This document shows positions 17,401 to 25,511 of a stretch of DNA of 64,000 bases, piece by piece. Below the pieces are notes generated by a model. It saw only the letters and a list, made by a program, of their open reading frames with translations. It did not search any database and was not told where the DNA came from. Origin of the DNA: Halostella salina (GTDB taxonomy: Archaea > Halobacteriota > Halobacteria > Halobacteriales > Natronoarchaeaceae). The stretch's first letter is position 1. Every line of letters starts with the position of its first letter. The position numbers and the translations under genes are program-made. Where the stretch lies: NCBI RefSeq assembly GCF_003675855.1, contig NZ_RCIH01000013.1:1-64000 (forward strand), given 5' to 3'.

Positions 17401-17593
17401 GTGGGCCGACTACGGCCTGCAGGCGCTGCAGGCGCTGGCCTCGCTGCTGTCCAGCATCTTCAGCCTGCTCGTGGAGAGCTTCGCCATCGGGGCGACCGGG
17501 ACGGCGATCCTCATGGCTCGCAAGATACACGCGGAAGTCATCGACAGCGTGCTGGCGGGAGAACATCGCGTCGACGGCTGGGCACCGGTGTAA
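14411..17593 (+). CDS. Tat-exported PKD-domain surface protein
   Basis: A 1060-residue secreted protein. It starts with a twin-arginine signal (ARRTVLKSAAG, about residues 23-48). A jelly-roll domain follows (about 55-245), resembling LamG/laminin-G or carbohydrate-binding folds and ending in FTIYFDDVTL. Five PKD domains come next (about 250-695), each with the DPDG and YEWD(V/F) signature. The last 360 residues are mainly helical, with one strongly hydrophobic patch (KLLLFKVAIGEKL, about 797-830) and another near the end (LLSSIFSLLVESFAIG), so the C-terminus may insert in the membrane. It heads a three-gene operon (spacing 3 bp to the next gene). An A/T-rich aatattttta at about 14374-14383 is a plausible TATA box. 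Confidence 0.8.
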   Translation: MGSDRSTGDDSAGADDGGDLPVARRTVLKSAAGALGVGVGVAGTTGAAAARRDAVLSEGFEDYSVGGYPNGWKKNGNSDQGVVDSPAASGDRALRLTGSSGGCWEAIANAPIDLPESGSATLRLSVYPTTNGEVGCHDNRGDIGLGTSAESWNAGDGWRLVQFGTDDRLVGPGGTDLGPYETGAWQTLEFTYERTERGVRVSFAVDGAERGSAVRPVSEFENDISWLTLSSGEFTIYFDDVTLTTGDGGGPTASFTFSPSDPETNETVQFDASGSEDPDGSIERYEWDFTGDGTFNVTGQTVDHRFTDDVDYDVTLRVTDDAGNRDTVTKTVPVSGSNSAPDAAFTYSPSDPAVGDEVTFDAGPSADPDGTIQSYNWDLNADGTADVQGEVVSETYDSAGEYTVTLAVEDDAGSHDTVQRTVSVGEGNASPTADFTVSPDAPAVGEQVTLDASAASDPDGSIASYEWDVDGDGSVETQGQAVGVAYDESGTYTVTLEVRDDDGATDTARRTIGVETSNTPPSAAFEYTPGDPAVGETVTLDASGSSDPDGSVVSYEWDVDGDGSYERSGRTVDYAFESAGDHPVTLRVTDDAGATDEVTDTVPVVELEGPEPSFTISNPEPMLGEAVTLDASGSSDPDGTVRAYEWDVDGDGEYEKRGVEVTHRFESTDATQVSLRVTDGDGLQGTSRQNVAVAQTFRSRRSRKFDLADSIDDDSVLATLEPLADVPGDRELAEYTFGELETAAGTGEIDPGTANEAARRLLIGERATHGIVETIGPGNDTTGLRFARRIAESVCSVGIKLLLFKVAIGEKLASLASGLVASTLLYTAGETIADGIDYLFTNMLPADDGRTEARTEAKSKARGLWDDIAAGAAATAELIAEAIETLADVVEGIVRATVEFSRVAPLSMTTSPESLGELAFGNSIWREQIRLHSDLQPDSVAGGLPGSTETVAQAREDGVTTVRTNFENIASDLDTLKNDLGDFNVVDSVADIGEADSWADYGLQALQALASLLSSIFSLLVESFAIGATGTAILMARKIHAEVIDSVLAGEHRVDGWAPV

Positions 17594-17596
17594 CCA

Positions 17597-18589
17597 ATGA
17601 CCGACATTCCACACCACCACGACCGACTCGCGGAGGCAGTCCGGACCGGGGACATCGAGACGGCGCTGGACGCCCAGCGCGCGATAGCGACCAGCAGCCC
17701 GCCGCTGCCCGAACTGCTCGACGAGTTCCGGGCCGCGGTGGACGCCGGCGACGACGCGCGGGCGGAGACGGTCCTGACGAAGATCGACGACCGGATCGAG
17801 GAGCGCCGGCCGGCCGAGCAGGCATCCGTCGAACAGGCGGCGCTCACCCGCGAGGAGAACGACCCGGACCGGGAGACGCTGACGGAACTGCAGACACACA
17901 TCGAGAACGCGACCGAGACGAGCCTCGACAGGGCGGGGTTTCTCGGGGTCGCGACGACGTATCTGGAGGACGGCTGGGACGACACCAGCGAGGTCACCGA
18001 GGCCGCCGACACGCTCGGCAGCAAGGAACGGGAGCTCCAGTCGTCGGTCGAGCGCGTCGAGGAGACGCTCGACTCGACGACGCTCCCCGCCAGCGTCGAG
18101 GTCGTCGCCATCGGCAACGCGACCGCCCGCCGGCAGGTCGACGAGGAGTTCGCCGTCACCGCGACCGTCGAGAACCTCGGCGACCGGCGCGCCACGGACG
18201 TGACGGTGCGCGTGGAGCCCGGCGACGGGCTGGCCGCCAGCCCGGGCGAACGGGGACCGATCGCGGTCGAACCGGGCCAGCGCCGGGAGGTGGAGTTCAC
18301 GGTCGTCGGAACCCGCTCGGGCGAGTTCACGCTCGGGTTCCGGGTCGATTCGGAGAACGCCGGCGTCTCCAGCGGCGAGACGACCGTCATCGTGCGGTCG
18401 GAGGCTGATCCCCCTGCCACGCCCGTCGAGGCTCTCGCCGGCACGGACGGCGAGGTGACGTTCGACGACGTGATCACCGCGATCAGCCTCTACAATCAGG
18501 ACGAACCGGTCCCCGAGACGGACGGGATGACCCTCGACTTCGGCGACGTGGTCGGCGTCATCGCCGCGTACAACGAGCGTGAGACATGA
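17597..18589 (+). CDS. CARDB-like protein with dockerin-like C-terminus
   Basis: A 330-residue protein without a signal peptide. The first 155 residues are acidic helices of coiled-coil or TPR-like character. A CARDB-type beta domain follows (about 165-275; VTATVENLGDRRATDVTV, then EPGQRREVEFTV). The C-terminus (about 285-328) has two similar calcium-loop-like segments (GEVTFDDVITAI and MTLDFGDVVGVI, each followed by YN), which look like a degenerate dockerin or EF-hand pair. The genes on both sides encode exported proteins and the spacing is 3 bp upstream with a 4-bp overlap downstream, so it probably works with them, though how it reaches the outside is unclear. Confidence 0.65.
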   Translation: MTDIPHHHDRLAEAVRTGDIETALDAQRAIATSSPPLPELLDEFRAAVDAGDDARAETVLTKIDDRIEERRPAEQASVEQAALTREENDPDRETLTELQTHIENATETSLDRAGFLGVATTYLEDGWDDTSEVTEAADTLGSKERELQSSVERVEETLDSTTLPASVEVVAIGNATARRQVDEEFAVTATVENLGDRRATDVTVRVEPGDGLAASPGERGPIAVEPGQRREVEFTVVGTRSGEFTLGFRVDSENAGVSSGETTVIVRSEADPPATPVEALAGTDGEVTFDDVITAISLYNQDEPVPETDGMTLDFGDVVGVIAAYNERET

Positions 18590-20085
18590 GACGGGTCGTC
18601 GTCCTCGCCGTCGTGGCGTCGCTGCTGGCCGTCCCGGTCGCGGCGGCGACCGTGCCGATCTCCCTCTCGGCGAGCCACCCCGGCGAGACGACGCCCGGCA
18701 GCACCGTCGCGGTGACGCTGTCGGTGACAAACGACGGCGACCAGCCGTCCGACGCGATGGGCGTGCAGGTCGAGGACGTCCCCGAGGCGCTGACCGTCGC
18801 CGAGATCCGGTCGCCGAACGGCTCGGTCGCGGCGAACCGCAACGCCGTCTTCTGGACCGACCCCGTGCCGGCCGGGGAGACGGTGACCGCGACGTACGTC
18901 GTCGCAGTCGACGGCGACGCCCCGGCCGAGACCTACGAGTTCACGGCCCGGGCCGCCAGCGGCGACAGCGAGGTCCAGCAGGCCGTGACCGTCGACGTGG
19001 TTCCCCCGAACCAGCCCCCCGAGGCGTCGGTCGACGCGCCGAGCGAGGCCACCGTCGGGGAGCCGGTCACGTTCGACGGCAGCGGCTCGTCGGACCCCGA
19101 CGGCACGGTCGCGTCGTACGAGTGGGACCTGGACGGCGACGGCGAGTACGAGGCGACCGGTCCGACGGTCGAGCACAGCTTCGACGAACCCGGCGAACGG
19201 GCCGTGGAACTGCAGGTCACCGACGACGATGGGGCGGTCGCAATGGTAGTGCGCGACGTGCAGGTACGCGAGGCGCAGGACGGCGGCAACGACGGCGACG
19301 GCTCCGACGACACGGAGAACGCATCGGCGGCGGCCGTCGCCAGCGACGGGTCGCCGTTCGACCTGGAGAACGCGCCCATCCTGCTGGGAGCCGTCGCCGT
19401 CGCGCTTGTGGTGCTGTTCGTCGGGTGGTATCTCGTCCGTGGCGGCGATGACGGGGACGACGCGGCCCCCGCCGACGACACCGGTCCCGGCGGTGCGGAC
19501 GGCCCCTCGGAGTTCGGGGAGCCGCAGCCGTCGAGCGACGGCGCGCCGCCGTCCGACCAGCCTCCGCCGCGGGAACGCACCGGGCACGAGCAGGGGGCGG
19601 CAAACGACGGGCCGCCCGGTGCCGGTCCCGCAGAGGGCGGTGCGCCAGTCTCGGGTGGAGCCGGACGGGCGGCCCGCAACGAGCCGGACCGACCGGCGCA
19701 CGGTGAACCGAACCGACCGGCTCGCGATGCGCCTGACCGGGCGGTTCGGGACGAGGCGGGCCGGCCGGGCGAACCAGCCGAGCGCGAGCCGCCCCGGCAG
19801 CCCGGCGGCGAGGGCTCCGGCACGGAGCCGCGACGGAACCCCGAGCACGACCGGGCGCGCGACGATCCCGGCCGGCCGAACAGCGACCCGGATCCGCCAA
19901 CCGACGACGCCGGTGGCGACCCAGCGGCCGGGGACGGCACCGACGGCGACCCAGCCGGGGGTACCGAGCCCGAAGGCACCATCGAGTCACCGGCGTACTG
20001 TCCGCACTGCGGGGCGGCGATCGCGGAGTACGACCTGCCGACGCTGGAGTTCTGTCCGGACTGCGGCTCCGACCTGCAGGAGTGA
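18586..20085 (+). CDS. membrane protein: extracellular PKD domain, cytoplasmic zinc ribbon
   Basis: A 499-residue type I membrane protein. It has a Sec signal (about 1-20), a DUF11/CARDB-like beta domain (about 22-140), one PKD domain (about 145-228; GTVASYEWDLDGDGEYE), an acidic linker and a single membrane helix (about 264-284; ILLGAVAVALVVLFVGWYLV). Inside, a long Pro/Arg/Gly/Asp disordered region (about 290-460) ends in a zinc ribbon (CPHCG and CPDCG, about 468-495). The topology suggests transmission of an outside binding event to a cytoplasmic partner. It overlaps the preceding gene by 4 bases (ATGA) and ends the operon. Confidence 0.75.
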   Translation: MRRVVVLAVVASLLAVPVAAATVPISLSASHPGETTPGSTVAVTLSVTNDGDQPSDAMGVQVEDVPEALTVAEIRSPNGSVAANRNAVFWTDPVPAGETVTATYVVAVDGDAPAETYEFTARAASGDSEVQQAVTVDVVPPNQPPEASVDAPSEATVGEPVTFDGSGSSDPDGTVASYEWDLDGDGEYEATGPTVEHSFDEPGERAVELQVTDDDGAVAMVVRDVQVREAQDGGNDGDGSDDTENASAAAVASDGSPFDLENAPILLGAVAVALVVLFVGWYLVRGGDDGDDAAPADDTGPGGADGPSEFGEPQPSSDGAPPSDQPPPRERTGHEQGAANDGPPGAGPAEGGAPVSGGAGRAARNEPDRPAHGEPNRPARDAPDRAVRDEAGRPGEPAEREPPRQPGGEGSGTEPRRNPEHDRARDDPGRPNSDPDPPTDDAGGDPAAGDGTDGDPAGGTEPEGTIESPAYCPHCGAAIAEYDLPTLEFCPDCGSDLQE

Positions 20086-20100
20086 GGGGGTCGAGCCCGG

Positions 20101-21405
20101 TCAGATCCGCTTCTCGACCCGTCGGATGCCCTCGGCGACCGACCCCCGCTCGAAGTACGCCAGTTCGACGGCAAGCACCAGCGCGGCGGCGGCCAGCACC
20201 GTCACGAACACGCCGCGCTGGTCGGCGTAGAGGTGCCACAGCAACAGCGGGAGGAAGAGCGCGGTCCCGGCGAGGCCGACGGCGGGGACGGCCCGCGACC
20301 ACCCCTCGGCTTCCCCGAGCGCGAGATAGCTCATGGCGCCGAACACGACGATGAAGGCGAGCGACGCGAAGGAGGTGATCCCCTGAAGGCTCCCGTAGAC
20401 GGTGAAGGCGAGCGTGAGCGCGCCGAGGCCGAGGACGATCCGCGGCGGCACCGCGCCCGCCCCGTCGCCCTCGAACCGGTCGGGCATGAGGCCGTCCGCG
20501 ACGAGGCCGTCGGCGAACTGGACGCCGCTGAACAGCGTCGCGTTGATCGCGCTCGCGGTGGAGAACAGCGCCGACAGCGAGATGACGAGGCGGCCGGTCC
20601 CCCCGCCGAACCGCTCGGCCGCCGCGGCGAGCGCCGTCTCGGGGTGCCGGACGACCAGCGAGGTTTCGACGAGGCTCGTGGTGACGACGGCGACGCCGAC
20701 GTAGACGAGAACGGCGACGGGGATCGAGACGTAGATCGCCCGGCGGATCGTCTCGACGGGGTCCGCGATCGCGTCCTGGTCGTACAGCAGTAGCTGCCAG
20801 CCCTGGAACGCGACGAACGACACCGCCGCGGCCACGACCGGTCCCGCACCGACCGAGCCGACGCCGGTCGCCACGCCGTCGCCCCCGACGGCTTCGGCGA
20901 GCCCCAGTGCGACGAACCCCGCGAGGACGGCGATCTTCGCCGCGACCAGCACGACCTCGACCAGCCCCGTCTCCTTCACGCCGACGAGGTTGAGACCGAC
21001 GAACGCGGCGACGACCAGCGCCGACACGGCCGGGCGCGCCGGCACCCCGGCGACGGAGCCGAGGCCGGCGATGTCGACGAAGTAGCTCCCGAACGCGAAG
21101 GCGTACATCGCCATCGAGCCGACGTAGCCGACGAGCAGGGTCCAGCCGGCCATCCCGGCCAGCGTCGAACTACCCGCGAACGACTCGATGAACGTCGGCG
21201 AACCGCCCCGGTCATCGCATGCGCGGTTGAGGACGACGTAGGAGTAGCCCGCACACAGCGCCACCCCGCCGGCGATGGCGAAGGCGAGCCACGCGAGCGC
21301 CCCCGACACCTTGACGACGACGCCGAGGACCGCGTAGATCCCGCCGCCGATCATCCCGCCAAGTGCGATCGCCACGGCCTCCGTGAGACCGAATCGACCG
21401 CTCAT
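20101..21405 (-). CDS. APC-superfamily amino acid/polyamine permease
   Basis: A 434-residue transporter with about 12 membrane helices. The helix 1 motif (ALGGMIGGGIYAVLG) is the typical APC substrate-binding break, and the central GWQLLLYDQDAI and LFSTASAINATLF segments also fit the family. The substrate cannot be read from sequence. Amino acid uptake is usual for the family. It is convergent with the surface-protein operon and divergent from nothing close; the thermosome gene lies 66 bp upstream on the same strand with its own promoter. Confidence 0.88.
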   Translation of the reverse strand: MSGRFGLTEAVAIALGGMIGGGIYAVLGVVVKVSGALAWLAFAIAGGVALCAGYSYVVLNRACDDRGGSPTFIESFAGSSTLAGMAGWTLLVGYVGSMAMYAFAFGSYFVDIAGLGSVAGVPARPAVSALVVAAFVGLNLVGVKETGLVEVVLVAAKIAVLAGFVALGLAEAVGGDGVATGVGSVGAGPVVAAAVSFVAFQGWQLLLYDQDAIADPVETIRRAIYVSIPVAVLVYVGVAVVTTSLVETSLVVRHPETALAAAAERFGGGTGRLVISLSALFSTASAINATLFSGVQFADGLVADGLMPDRFEGDGAGAVPPRIVLGLGALTLAFTVYGSLQGITSFASLAFIVVFGAMSYLALGEAEGWSRAVPAVGLAGTALFLPLLLWHLYADQRGVFVTVLAAAALVLAVELAYFERGSVAEGIRRVEKRI

Positions 21406-21471
21406 GGGGCGGGGTTGGCAGGCGAGGCTGGTAAAAATTGTTCGCAGCGGTCCGAGGTGTACGCTACCGCG

Positions 21472-23058
21472 CTACTCCGCGGAGATCACGTCGTCGATCC
21501 GGGCGATCATCGTCGCCGCCTCGGTCGCGGACTCGACGGCCTCGCGCTTGACGGCGACGGGGTCGACGATCCCGTGTTCGACGGGGTCGCCGACCTCGCC
21601 CGCCTCGCCGTCGGTGATGAGGCCCGCACGGCCCTCCGCGTCGAAGGCGGACCGGAGGTCGACGAGCGCGTCGATGGGGTCCATGCCCGCGTTCTCGGCG
21701 AGCGTGCGCGGCAGCACGTCGATCGCGTCGGCGAACGCCTCGACGGCGAGCTGCTCGCGCCCCTCGGTCCCGGTCGCGGCGTCGCGCACGGCGTCGGCGG
21801 CCGCGATCTCGCTCGCGCCGGCACCGGGGACGACGCCGCCGGTCTCGGCGGCGGCGATGACCACGTCGAGCGCGTCGTTGACCGCGCGCTCCAGTTCGTC
21901 GGCGACGTGGTCGGTGCCGCCGCGGACAAAGAGCGTGACGGACTCGGCGGCCGCGCCGCCCTCGACGAACGCGAGTTCGTCGTCGCCGAACGTCTCGGTG
22001 CGGACGCGCTCGGCGTGGCCGAAGTCCTCGTCCGCGAGGTCGTCGAGCGCGCCGACGCGGGCGGCACCGGTCGCCCGGGCGATCCCCTTCGCGTCGTCGT
22101 CGTCGACGCTGGAGAAGGCGAGGACCCCGCGCTTCGAGAGGTAGGAGGCGACGCGGTCGTCGAGGTCGCCCGTGGTAAAGGCGACGTCGACGCCGGCGTC
22201 GTCGAGCGTCTCGGCGTACTCGCGGAGTTCGCGCTCCTCGGACTCCATGGCAGTCGTCAGCTGGTCGACGGAGTCGACCGAGTACTCGGCGTCCACGTCG
22301 CCCGTGTTGACCTCGAGGTCCACGTCGAGGACGGCGATCGTCGCGTCCTCGACCGCGGCGGGCATGCCGTCGGTCGCGGGGTCCTCGTCGAGGACGATCC
22401 CCTCGACGAGTTCCGTCGCCGTCGAACTCGCGCCGACGCGGGTGTGGACGGTGACGGCGTCGCGGTCGACGCCGTCGCCGGTCTCGGCGTGGCGGACCGC
22501 GTCGACGACCGTCTCGGCGAGCGTCTCGGCGGCGACGCCGCCGGTGCCCTTGCCGGTCATGCTGGACTCGGCGACCTGCGCGAGCAGGTCGTCGTCCACG
22601 TCGGCGTCGATGGCCTGATCCTCGACCGCGTCGACGGCGACCTCGGCCGCGGCGTGGTACCCCTGGACGATCGTCGTCGGGTGGACGTCGTCCTCCAGCA
22701 GGCTCTCGGCCTTCGCGAGCAGCTGGCCCGCGAGGACGGCCGCCGTCGTCGTGCCGTCACCGACTTCCTCCTCCTGTGTCTCCGCGACCTCGACGATCAT
22801 CTCGGCCGCCGGATGCTCGATGTCCATCTCCTGGAGGATCGTCGCCCCGTCGTTGGTGATGACCACGTCCCCGGAGTCGGAGACGAGCATCTTGTCCATC
22901 CCCCGCGGGCCGAGCGTCGTGCGGACGGCCTCGTTGACCGCCTTGCCGGCCGCGATGTTGGACTGCTGGGCGTCCTTGCCCTGGGTTCGCTGGCTGTCCT
23001 CCGAGAGAACGAACATCGGCTGTCCGCCCATGCGCTGCTGTGGGTTCGACTCTGCCAT
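21472..23058 (-). CDS. thermosome subunit (group II chaperonin)
   Basis: An ATP-driven protein-folding chaperonin that assembles into double rings in the cytoplasm. The 528-residue protein has all nucleotide motifs: [10 protein letters not shown] near residue 49, [21 protein letters not shown] with the catalytic Asp, and [11 protein letters not shown]. The C-terminus stops at IDDVISAE with no Gly/Met-rich tail, so it resembles the shorter, divergent third haloarchaeal subunit (Cct3) more than Cct1 or Cct2. That assignment is from memory of lengths. A Shine-Dalgarno-like gaggtgagg precedes the ATG, unlike the leaderless neighbours. Confidence 0.95.
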   Translation of the reverse strand: MAESNPQQRMGGQPMFVLSEDSQRTQGKDAQQSNIAAGKAVNEAVRTTLGPRGMDKMLVSDSGDVVITNDGATILQEMDIEHPAAEMIVEVAETQEEEVGDGTTTAAVLAGQLLAKAESLLEDDVHPTTIVQGYHAAAEVAVDAVEDQAIDADVDDDLLAQVAESSMTGKGTGGVAAETLAETVVDAVRHAETGDGVDRDAVTVHTRVGASSTATELVEGIVLDEDPATDGMPAAVEDATIAVLDVDLEVNTGDVDAEYSVDSVDQLTTAMESEERELREYAETLDDAGVDVAFTTGDLDDRVASYLSKRGVLAFSSVDDDDAKGIARATGAARVGALDDLADEDFGHAERVRTETFGDDELAFVEGGAAAESVTLFVRGGTDHVADELERAVNDALDVVIAAAETGGVVPGAGASEIAAADAVRDAATGTEGREQLAVEAFADAIDVLPRTLAENAGMDPIDALVDLRSAFDAEGRAGLITDGEAGEVGDPVEHGIVDPVAVKREAVESATEAATMIARIDDVISAE

Positions 23059-23090
23059 GGTGAATCCTCACCTCTGAATCGTTTGCGGTT

Positions 23091-23100
23091 CTATATAAAT
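23091..23100 (-). promoter_or_regulatory. TATA box of the thermosome gene
   Basis: The minus strand reads atttatatag, a near-perfect halophile TATA element, centred about 37 nt before the ATG. The predicted start gives a leader of about 10 nt that includes a Shine-Dalgarno-like sequence. Strong, possibly heat-inducible expression is expected for this gene class. Confidence 0.75.
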
Positions 23101-23222
23101 TTTGCTGGTCCGGTCGGGCGGAACCGCAAGCAACCAGCGGGGTGGCGGCCGGTCGCCGTCCCGCCGGTCCGCGACCGCGAAAACCGGTGCGAAAAAATAC
23201 CACGGGGGGAAAGCACTACTGA

Positions 23223-24047
23223 ATGCTGGAGCTGGAACACCGGTTCCGCGTGGTCGACGTGCACGCGCGGCTGAATCCGGACGACATGTCGGCGGTCCGC
23301 GGCCGGGCCATCTCGCCGGACAAGCTGGAGCGCGAGATGCACCAGGCGGGCGTCGTCCGCTCGGTCGTGTTCCCGAGTTCCGCCGACGACCGGAGCTACC
23401 TGCAGGCGAACAACGCCGTCGCCCGGCTCTCCGTCGAGCGACCGTTCGTCGCCTTCGCCCGGATCAACGGGCCGCGGACGCCCGGCGAGTCGGCCGGTGC
23501 GCGGCTGCGCAACCTCACCGCCTCGCGCGACGACAGCCACACCTCCCCGGAAGACGTCGAGCAGTACGCCTACGACGACCGCTTCTACGGGTTCAAAATA
23601 AACCCCGGCACCGACGGCCTCCCCGACGAGGACGTGCTGGACGAACTCGACGACGTGGGGCTGCCGGTGCTGGTCCACGGCGGCGAGTCCTGCCCGCCCG
23701 AGGTCGTCGCGGACGAACTGCTCGACCGCTCGTTCCCGGTCATCCTCGCGCACTTCGGCGGCCACCCGCTCGACCGCGGGCTGATGGACGAGGCGATAGA
23801 CCTGCTCGGCGAGTACGACGGCTACTACCTCGACACGAGCTTCGTCCGGTACCGCGAACAGCTGGAGCGTGCCCTGCTCGAACACCCCGACCGCGTCATG
23901 TTCGGCAGCGGCGCGCCCTCGGCTCACCCGAACGTCGGCGTCATGGAGATACTGACGCTCGACGTCTCCGAGGACAAGATGCGCCGTGCGTTCTCGAAGA
24001 ACGCGGTCCGCGTGGTCGACGCCCTCGCGCCCGAGAGCGAGCGATAG
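23223..24047 (+). CDS. amidohydrolase-fold protein with altered metal site
   Basis: A 274-residue TIM-barrel protein of the amidohydrolase_2 (ACMSD-like) type. The family landmarks are visible but degenerate. The N-terminal DxHxH is DVHAR, so the second His is Arg; the central LVHGGES and LAHFGGH segments are present; and the C-terminal FGSDxP reads FGSGAP, losing the usual Asp ligand. It could bind one metal differently or be catalytically inactive. It is divergent from the thermosome gene with a 164-bp gap containing the thermosome TATA box. Substrate unknown. Confidence 0.75.
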   Translation: MLELEHRFRVVDVHARLNPDDMSAVRGRAISPDKLEREMHQAGVVRSVVFPSSADDRSYLQANNAVARLSVERPFVAFARINGPRTPGESAGARLRNLTASRDDSHTSPEDVEQYAYDDRFYGFKINPGTDGLPDEDVLDELDDVGLPVLVHGGESCPPEVVADELLDRSFPVILAHFGGHPLDRGLMDEAIDLLGEYDGYYLDTSFVRYREQLERALLEHPDRVMFGSGAPSAHPNVGVMEILTLDVSEDKMRRAFSKNAVRVVDALAPESER

Positions 24048-24181
24048 AACCGCGGCGTTCGTCGCACCGGGGCGGTGACGGGACGGCGACGGCAACGGCG
24101 ACACGGACGCCGCCGGCCGCGACGGCACGCCCGACGGGAGCGGCGGCTAACGGCGATTCGACACGTCCGGGAGAGCGGTCG

Positions 24182-24784
24182 CTACAGTTCCTCGGTGCTT
24201 CCTTCCGGTTCGCGCTCGCGGAAGATCTGTCCCTCGAACAGGTTCACCATCACGTCGTCGTTTTGCCAGGCGTCCGGGGAGAGGCCGGCCTTCCGGCAGA
24301 CCCGGGCGAGGTACTCGGCCTCGGACCAGTCGTTCTCGACGGGGACCGTGGGGTAGAGCCAGCCGCTGTCGCGGCCGTCGTCGACGGCGACGCCGTGTGT
24401 GCCGAGCTCCATGTCCGACACCGGGTCATCCGTGAGGACGACGTTGCGGACGGCACAGACGGAGACGGTGAGGTTCGACAGTTCGGCGGGCGTGACCTCG
24501 GAGCCACAGGAGTCGTCGCTGGCCGCGCGAATGGCGGAGTCAACGATGACGTGTCCGAGCTGTTCGTCGCCCTGATACCCGCCGGAGCAGCCCCGGAGAC
24601 TCCCCCGTCCCCGCGTCGATTCGAGACGGACGAACGCGCCGGTGCGCGCGTAGAACGCGTCGCGCATGCTCCCCGGCTGCTCGCGCTGTCCGTTTCGAAC
24701 GTACGACTCGACGGCTTCCCGCGCCAGTTCCACCGCTCGCGCGCCGTCTTCGTACGAGAGATCGACGCTCTGTACCTGAGACAT
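24182..24784 (-). CDS. AMMECR1-domain protein
   Basis: A 200-residue member of the AMMECR1 family (TIGR00296 type), conserved from archaea to humans but of uncertain biochemical role. The invariant LRGCxG motif appears as SLRGCSGG (about residues 61-68), and SVxxLxxLxVSV is represented by AELSNLTVSV. The ATG at 24784 is preferred, since an upstream in-frame extension of 56 residues is basic and unconserved in character. The gene is on its own, downstream of the divergent RNase P RNA locus. Confidence 0.87.
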   Translation of the reverse strand: MSQVQSVDLSYEDGARAVELAREAVESYVRNGQREQPGSMRDAFYARTGAFVRLESTRGRGSLRGCSGGYQGDEQLGHVIVDSAIRAASDDSCGSEVTPAELSNLTVSVCAVRNVVLTDDPVSDMELGTHGVAVDDGRDSGWLYPTVPVENDWSEAEYLARVCRKAGLSPDAWQNDDVMVNLFEGQIFREREPEGSTEEL

Positions 24785-24989
24785 ACACAGTCCAATGGGG
24801 CAGACGGCCTTCAACCCTTCCCTTCGAACGGTCGAAACCGTGTTCGTACGCGGGAAAGCGGCTCCGAAACGTTGGTATTCGGTACGCAGCTGGTACGTAT
24901 CTCGCACCCACCCAGTCGCCGGCCGAAGCCGGAACCTACCGTCGGTAAGCACGACTTACTGCGCCGCTGTGGGGCGATCCGACCGAACC
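24785..24989. other. intergenic stretch upstream of RNase P RNA, no gene seen
   Basis: About 205 bases between the AMMECR1 gene start and the RNase P RNA promoter. Frames on both strands look like unconserved, basic read-through and carry no recognisable protein. It should contain the AMMECR1 promoter, but I see no convincing TATA box. Confidence 0.4.
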
Positions 24990-24997
24990 ACTTAACC
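24990..24997 (+). promoter_or_regulatory. probable TATA box of RNase P RNA
   Basis: The sequence acttaacc is centred about 26 nt upstream of the predicted 5' strand of helix P1 (25019), the spacing expected for an archaeal promoter. Confidence 0.5.
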
Positions 24998-25018
24998 GCG
25001 GGAGCGGACTACGATCGG

Positions 25019-25423
25019 ACGGTAGAGAGAGCCCGACTGCCGCGGCGCGCGGGCCGGCGACGGCTCGCGCGTGCCACGCGGGACCGTCCCCCCGGGACGC
25101 TCCGCGCCCGCGAGGAAAGTCCCCCCACCGCCGGGCGGGCGACCGGGCACAAGCCCGGAGCGGGAGACCGCTGGCTCTGGAACAGAAACGACACGTCTCC
25201 GTCCGACCGATGAGGCGCGCGAACCCGACCGAGAGGGAGGGGAGCTAACCCGCCGAGGGAAGGGTGGCCGCGGAAGCGACCACGCGGGCGGAGGACCGAT
25301 GGAACGGCGAACCCTCGCCGGTGCAAGTCCGCGCGACAGGTAGCCCGGCGAACCCTTCGGGGTGGCGCGGACGCTCAGCCGAATGTCGGGCCGAACAGAA
25401 GGGGGCTTACTCCTCTCTGCCGT
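25019..25423 (+). ncRNA. rnpB: RNase P RNA, archaeal type A
   Basis: The catalytic RNA of RNase P, which matures tRNA 5' ends. The conserved blocks appear in the right order: gaggaaagtcc at 25112-25122, acagaaac at 25182-25189, gcaagtcc at 25323-25330, and gaacagaagggggcttac at 25393-25410, which is the 3' strand of the P4 core. The ends are set by an 11-bp helix P1: acggtagagag at 25019-25029 pairs with ctctctgccgt at 25413-25423 with one G-U. The length (about 405 nt) is normal. Exact ends are uncertain by several bases. Reading frames that cross it are chance. Confidence 0.92.
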
Positions 25424-25511
25424 TCTCCGTGCCGAGACGGCCGTCCGTCCAGCGCCGCACCCGGCCTCGTCCCGACCGAACGAACGACCCCCTTCGCGTC
25501 GTACGTCGGAC

